NCBI GenBank assembly: GCA_017626095.1
Contig: JAGAJL010000012.1
Span: 296,932-360,931 of the forward strand
Reading direction: 5' to 3'
Source of the DNA: Lachnospiraceae bacterium
Lineage (GTDB): Bacteria; Bacillota; Clostridia; Lachnospirales; Lachnospiraceae
Length of the DNA stretch: 64,000 bases
The notes under the pieces are model-generated. The model made no database searches. It saw only the letters and a program-made list of their open reading frames with translations, and was not told the origin of the DNA. Positions 60,678 through 64,000 of the stretch are shown here, in pieces. Within the stretch, counting starts at the first letter, position 1; each line of letters opens with the position of its first letter. A program made the position numbers and the translations under genes.

Positions 60678-61355
60678 ATGAGAATAGCAATATGTGCGTA
60701 TGATCAGGAGATGATATATCGTATATCAAAGCTGTTAGTTTCTATTGCAAATCATATGATGCTTACAGTAAATATTGATTATTATGACAATGCAGATGCT
60801 TTAGAATTAGAAATAGAGAATAAACGATATGAACTTATATATTTTGATTTACAGACAATTGGAGGCGATTATTTAAAAATAGGCGAAAAATTAAGGGAAA
60901 AAGATAAACTGGTATTTATCATATATATTTCAAGAGGAAGAAGATATATAGAAGAAATCGTTGAACAAAATTATGTTGCCTTTATCAATTATCCTGTCAG
61001 GGAGAAAATGTTCGAACAATCTTTTCGAAAAGTATGTAAAAATCTGCAAAGAAATAATAAGGTTTTTGAGTATAAGTCATTTCGGAAAACGATAGGTGAG
61101 AAAATTCAGGATATTATGTTTTTTGAAAGTGAGGGGCGCATTATTCATATTCATTTGAAAGGCGGACGGATTAGTATGTTTTATGATAAACTGGATCATG
61201 TTGAGGAAGACATAGCAAATGAATTGGGATGTGACTGCTTTTTAAGAAAACATAAGTCTTATCTGGTAAATTATAATTATATATATCGAAGTACTAAGAA
61301 AGATATGACTTTACTTGACGGACAAAAACTGCCGATTAGCCGAACTTATCAATAA
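60678..61355 (+). CDS. LytTR regulator with degenerate receiver domain
   Basis: 225 residues from ATG 60678 (TAGGAG upstream). Residues 1-120 have the receiver fold: Asp57 in LIYFDLQT fits the phosphate acceptor, but the first acidic pair is reduced (ICAYDQ) and the conserved Lys before Pro is Tyr105 (FINYPVREK). Residues 130-225 are LytTR: IQDIMFFESEGRIIHIHLKG and FLRKHKSYLVNYNYIYRS. It may bind DNA independently of phosphorylation. No kinase is adjacent to it; the complete kinase pair is further on. Confidence 0.88.
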   Translation: MRIAICAYDQEMIYRISKLLVSIANHMMLTVNIDYYDNADALELEIENKRYELIYFDLQTIGGDYLKIGEKLREKDKLVFIIYISRGRRYIEEIVEQNYVAFINYPVREKMFEQSFRKVCKNLQRNNKVFEYKSFRKTIGEKIQDIMFFESEGRIIHIHLKGGRISMFYDKLDHVEEDIANELGCDCFLRKHKSYLVNYNYIYRSTKKDMTLLDGQKLPISRTYQ

Positions 61356-61397
61356 TATGATTAAAACAGCTTGTGTATTTTTGACACTATTTGTATA

Positions 61398-61552
61398 TTC
61401 AACAAAATAGAAACAGCAACTATACTAAAAGTGTCAAATGATACAAACGGGTGATGGTAAGGGAAATGGCAATGTCAAGTAAATCAATCAAAGATGCCGA
61501 ATAACAAAAGTACTGATAATAAGCCGGGACAGCTATGCTGTTTACGGCTTTT
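61398..61552 (+). other. Promoter module 2 with a short transcript and terminator
   Basis: TTCAAC, 17 nt, TATACT (61398-61426) copies promoter module 1. About 95 nt later comes a terminator (AAGCCG ... CGGCTT with inner ACAGC/GCTGT, 61521-61552). The ~125-nt transcript contains only MAMSSKSIKDAE as an open frame (61466-61504, weak SD), so it may be a small RNA or a remnant of a duplicated XRE unit. The rest of 61553-61673 holds nothing recognised. Confidence 0.5.
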
Positions 61553-61673
61553 CCTTTGCAAAGAAATATAAATGTTGTCAGGAACGAAAGATTGTTTGAA
61601 ATTGCAATTTAAACGAATTGTAAGCGTTCAGTGTCATTCTGTTTAATCAATATAAACTATCGGAGTACAAAAG

Positions 61674-62399
61674 ATGAAAAGAGTATTAATTTTAGAGGAT
61701 AATAAAAAAGCTACACTTTTGGTAGCTAAAATTTTAAAAGAATTAGAAGGTGACCTGGAAATTGTTACTGCAACAAATTGCGCCGAGGCAAAGCAACAGT
61801 TGCTTGGTGATGATTTTCGGTTATTCGTTGTAGATATTTTGTTGGATGGAAATAATCCGAATGATGCTACAGGACTGGATTTTGTCCAGTTTCTGAGAAG
61901 TTTTAAAAAATATGAGTATACACCTGTGGTCATAACAACATCGGTTGCTGAAATGAAAGATCATGCTTATGATAATCTGGATTGTTATAAATATCTGGAA
62001 AAGCCGTATGATTGTGATCGTGCAAAAAGCGTTTTGAAAAAAGCACTGGACATGCCTTTGCAATATGATGATAATCAGTTTTTTCATATGAAATGTGACG
62101 GGATTGTAAGAGCAGTTAGATATCATGATATTGTTACCGTTCATTACAGAGACCGGAAAATCACTGTTCAGATGACAAATGGGATATTGACGGCATATTA
62201 TAAATCTTTGACAGAAGTTTATCGGGATTTGCCAAAAACCATTTTCGTAAGATGCAGCAAGGATGTAATTGTGAATAAGAAATTTGTTGAATATGCAAAT
62301 GGACGGGAAGGAAAGGTGTATTTGGTTAAGCCATATCAACCGGTTGCTATCGGTAGTACATACAAAAGAAGAGTGATTGAGGAGCTTGGAAATGGTTGA
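61674..62399 (+). CDS. LytTR family response regulator (AgrA-like)
   Basis: 241 residues. Intact receiver: VLILEDN (acidic pocket), Asp54 in FVVDILLDG, and Lys110 in YLEKPYD. The LytTR DNA-binding domain is about residues 140-240 (IVRAVRYHDIVTVHYRDRKI, FVRCSKDVIVNKKFVEYANG). Partner of the GHKL kinase that overlaps its 3' end by 8 bases. AgrA-type regulators answer to peptide-sensing AgrC kinases. GGAG lies about 10 nt upstream of the ATG. Confidence 0.93.
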   Translation: MKRVLILEDNKKATLLVAKILKELEGDLEIVTATNCAEAKQQLLGDDFRLFVVDILLDGNNPNDATGLDFVQFLRSFKKYEYTPVVITTSVAEMKDHAYDNLDCYKYLEKPYDCDRAKSVLKKALDMPLQYDDNQFFHMKCDGIVRAVRYHDIVTVHYRDRKITVQMTNGILTAYYKSLTEVYRDLPKTIFVRCSKDVIVNKKFVEYANGREGKVYLVKPYQPVAIGSTYKRRVIEELGNG

Positions 62400-63675
62400 G
62401 AGAATTTATTTGGTATTTGAGATTGTATCAGCTTTACTTATTTTGTGGATGTTGCATGGAAGTAAAAAGAGACCGGGAATATGTACAATTGCATATGTAT
62501 GTTTGGAATTGATTATAACTTCTATGATTGCAGAGGGATGGATATCTGTAAAATATATAGTTTTTGCATACCTAGGAATTGTAGTTGTAGATATATATGA
62601 ATTTAACGATAGAGTAAAAAACGGAATAATATATACAATTGCAGATTGTTTAATTATGTACATAATACAGGTTTTAGGTGCGTTGATATATTCAATTTTA
62701 TACCATAGTGATGATATAAGCACATTAGAAGTGACTTTAGTTAGTCTGTTTTTACTATTTATTCTATATTTCATTTTTAGAAAATGTAATATAGAAAAAT
62801 TTTTTAGATCGTTTTTGGAATTAAATTTTTATGGAGAAGCTGTAATTGTTATTTTTGGTATTATTCTGTATATTATGCTAAAGCATGAAAGCATTAAGGT
62901 GATAGTCAACTGGGATTTGTTAGTATTCCTTTTGCTGTTTTTGCTTATCATAATTTTGATTATTGTAAAATTGGAGAAAGAACGAATACAGAAAAATAAA
63001 TTCATAGAATATTTGCAACAATATGAACAATATAATGAAGTATATAAAGATTTAATTTCTGATATTAGACATCGTCAACACGATTTTGATAATCACATAC
63101 AGGCACTTTATAGTATGAGTATATCATGTGAGAATATTGAAGAGTTGAGAAATGAACAAAAGAAATATTTAGATGAATTATTGGAAGATAAGCATTCATA
63201 CAATTTGCTTAAAGAAAGCGTTTCATCTGTTTTGACGGCCTTCCTTTATTTTAAATTAAGGGAAGTTGAAGAAAAGGGAATGAACATTTACTATAATATC
63301 CATATTGATAGGTTGGAAAAGATTATACCTTTTCCTGATATTGTGGAGTTAGTTGGGAATTTATTAGATAATGCAGTAGAAGCAACAATGAAAAACTCTA
63401 ATAAAAATATATATTTTGAAATAATGGAAAAAAAGAAAGATGTAAGTTTTATCCTCATGAATCCTTATGAATGGATTGAAGGTGAAAATTTTAATAAATT
63501 TATGGTTGATGGAAAATCTACCAAAAAAGAAACCGGTCACGGATTTGGCTTAACAAATATTAGCAAGATGGTTGAAAGATATCATGGAGTTATACAAGTT
63601 CAATTTGAATATGATCAGGGTGTGAAAGTAATTCGATTTGAGATTGTTTTGCCAATTACCTGCGAGGGGCATTAA
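62392..63675 (+). CDS. GHKL sensor histidine kinase (AgrC-like)
   Basis: 427 residues from ATG 62392 (GGAG 8 nt upstream). Six or so membrane helices occupy residues 5-192 (IYLVFEIVSALLILWMLHGS; LLVFLLLFLLIIILIIVKLE), the layout of AgrC-type peptide receptors. His230 in RHRQHDFDNHIQ is the phospho-acceptor. The ATPase has the N box ELVGNLLDNAVEA and the G2 box GHGFGLTNI; the G1 box is absent, as usual in HPK10. Its stop lies in a 20-bp palindrome shared with the convergent agrD-like gene. Confidence 0.93.
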   Translation: MVERIYLVFEIVSALLILWMLHGSKKRPGICTIAYVCLELIITSMIAEGWISVKYIVFAYLGIVVVDIYEFNDRVKNGIIYTIADCLIMYIIQVLGALIYSILYHSDDISTLEVTLVSLFLLFILYFIFRKCNIEKFFRSFLELNFYGEAVIVIFGIILYIMLKHESIKVIVNWDLLVFLLLFLLIIILIIVKLEKERIQKNKFIEYLQQYEQYNEVYKDLISDIRHRQHDFDNHIQALYSMSISCENIEELRNEQKKYLDELLEDKHSYNLLKESVSSVLTAFLYFKLREVEEKGMNIYYNIHIDRLEKIIPFPDIVELVGNLLDNAVEATMKNSNKNIYFEIMEKKKDVSFILMNPYEWIEGENFNKFMVDGKSTKKETGHGFGLTNISKMVERYHGVIQVQFEYDQGVKVIRFEIVLPITCEGH

Positions 63676-63683
63676 TGCCCCTC
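63664..63683. terminator. Bidirectional terminator between kinase and agrD-like gene
   Basis: GAGGGGCATTAATGCCCCTC, a perfect 20-bp palindrome followed by TTT on the plus strand. It includes the kinase stop codon. Confidence 0.75.
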
Positions 63684-63695
63684 TTTAGATAACGT

Positions 63696-63827
63696 TTACT
63701 CTTCAGGAATATCAATGTCAGGTTCACCAAAGAAGAAAAGACAAAATGGACCAGTGTGTAGACATGATATACGCATAAGTTTTTCAAAAATTGTAGATAC
63801 AGAAAAAATGTGTAAATTTTTATTCAT
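63696..63827 (-). CDS. AgrD-like cyclic peptide precursor
   Basis: 43 residues, too short for standard gene callers: an amphipathic leader (MNKNLHIFSVSTIFEKLMRI), then SCLHTGPFCLFFF, then the acidic tail GEPDIDIPEE. Cys29 followed by four residues and a GEP...PEE tail is the pattern of AgrD precursors, in which AgrB cuts after the ring residues and the cysteine forms a thiolactone. AGGAG lies 8 nt upstream on the minus strand. Predicted ring: CLFFF. No agrB is seen in the 173 bases to its 5' side within the window. Confidence 0.75.
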   Translation of the reverse strand: MNKNLHIFSVSTIFEKLMRISCLHTGPFCLFFFGEPDIDIPEE

Positions 63828-63882
63828 TTGATATTCTCCTTTCTTTTTTTATTATCACTTAGGCGTTTGCGAAACGCCGCAA

Positions 63883-63906
63883 GCCGCATAATTACGGCAT
63901 TTTTTT
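63883..63906 (+). terminator. Terminator-like hairpin
   Basis: GCCG, 8 nt, CGGC, T7, preceded by a second hairpin GGCGTTT-GCG-AAACGCC (63862-63878). They separate the agrD-like gene from the next plus-strand gene. Confidence 0.6.
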
Positions 63907-63993
63907 GTTACTAAAATCAAAAATCTCCTCACGGTTTGTGGTATAATGGAGTTGCTAGAAACCATAAATCACGCCCCGAAAGGAGATATATCT

Positions 63994-64000
63994 ATGATAC
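63994..64000 (+). CDS. Start of a gene cut by the right window edge
   Basis: ATGATAC after GAAAGGAGATATATCT, a good ribosome site, and a TATAAT box at about 63942-63947. Only two codons are inside the window, so the product cannot be named. Confidence 0.5.

Overview
The window looks like chromosomal DNA of an anaerobic, spore-forming Firmicute, most probably family Lachnospiraceae. The reasons are moderate-to-low GC, strong AGGAGG-type ribosome binding sites, AddAB in place of RecBCD, GltBD, SpoIIAA/SpoIIAB/SigF and SpoVAA/AB/AC, LytTR/GHKL signalling genes, and a tRNA without an encoded CCA. This rests on gene content and protein motifs read by eye; no database search was possible.

Layout. 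1-10 kb: glnS (cut by the left edge), a DUF2225 protein, a MocR-type regulator, a small acidic membrane-anchored protein, a broken LRR/DUF4214 surface-protein gene, a TetR regulator, a DUF6062 protein and a uracil permease. 10.8-18.7 kb: a pair of long palindromic elements, then addB-addA. 18.8-24 kb: a glycosyltransferase, a TPP-riboswitch-controlled thiT, a probable type I toxin/antisense-RNA locus, signal peptidase I, and a HAD phosphatase-CPBP protease fusion. 24-32.7 kb: gltB-gltD, a small helical protein, a cell-wall amidase and an HPr-like protein without the phosphorylatable histidine. 33-44 kb: a nuclease-helicase fusion, a GH13 enzyme, a three-gene ABC exporter, and a TolA-like SHOCT protein followed by tRNA-Pro(AGG). 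44-54 kb: a DEDD exonuclease, valS behind five 32-bp tandem repeats, a FapA-like protein, a second pair of palindromic elements, folC, and a zinc-ribbon/TPR membrane protein. 53.6-60 kb: spoIIAA-spoIIAB-sigF, a heavy-metal exporter, a DUF885 lipoprotein and spoVAA-AB-AC. 60-64 kb: an AT-rich signalling block with an XRE regulator, two LytTR proteins, a GHKL sensor kinase and, on the opposite strand, a 43-codon AgrD-like autoinducer precursor.

The most unusual content is not protein coding. Four copies of a 226/228-bp element lie at 10870-11095, 11309-11536, 49670-49895 and 50226-50453. Each folds end to end into one long hairpin around a core of smaller hairpins. Stem sequences differ between copies but stay paired within each copy, which is the mark of selected RNA (or cruciform) structure. 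They occur as two divergent pairs, each with one member of each of two subtypes, upstream of addB and folC. A second dispersed family (R1, six or more copies) joins a terminator hairpin to a conserved ~70-nt tail and has donated the C-terminus of one protein. A third set of short hairpin repeats (R3) shares a GTAGCAATCYGTTGGTATCAT-like core.

Functional links. The sporulation genes fall in two clusters: forespore sigma-F control, and a SpoVA cluster that stops after spoVAC and is followed at once by the signalling block. That block has all parts of a peptide quorum-sensing circuit except a visible AgrB peptidase. Three proteins (SpoIIAB, AddA and the nuclease-helicase) carry polar low-complexity insertions between conserved motifs.
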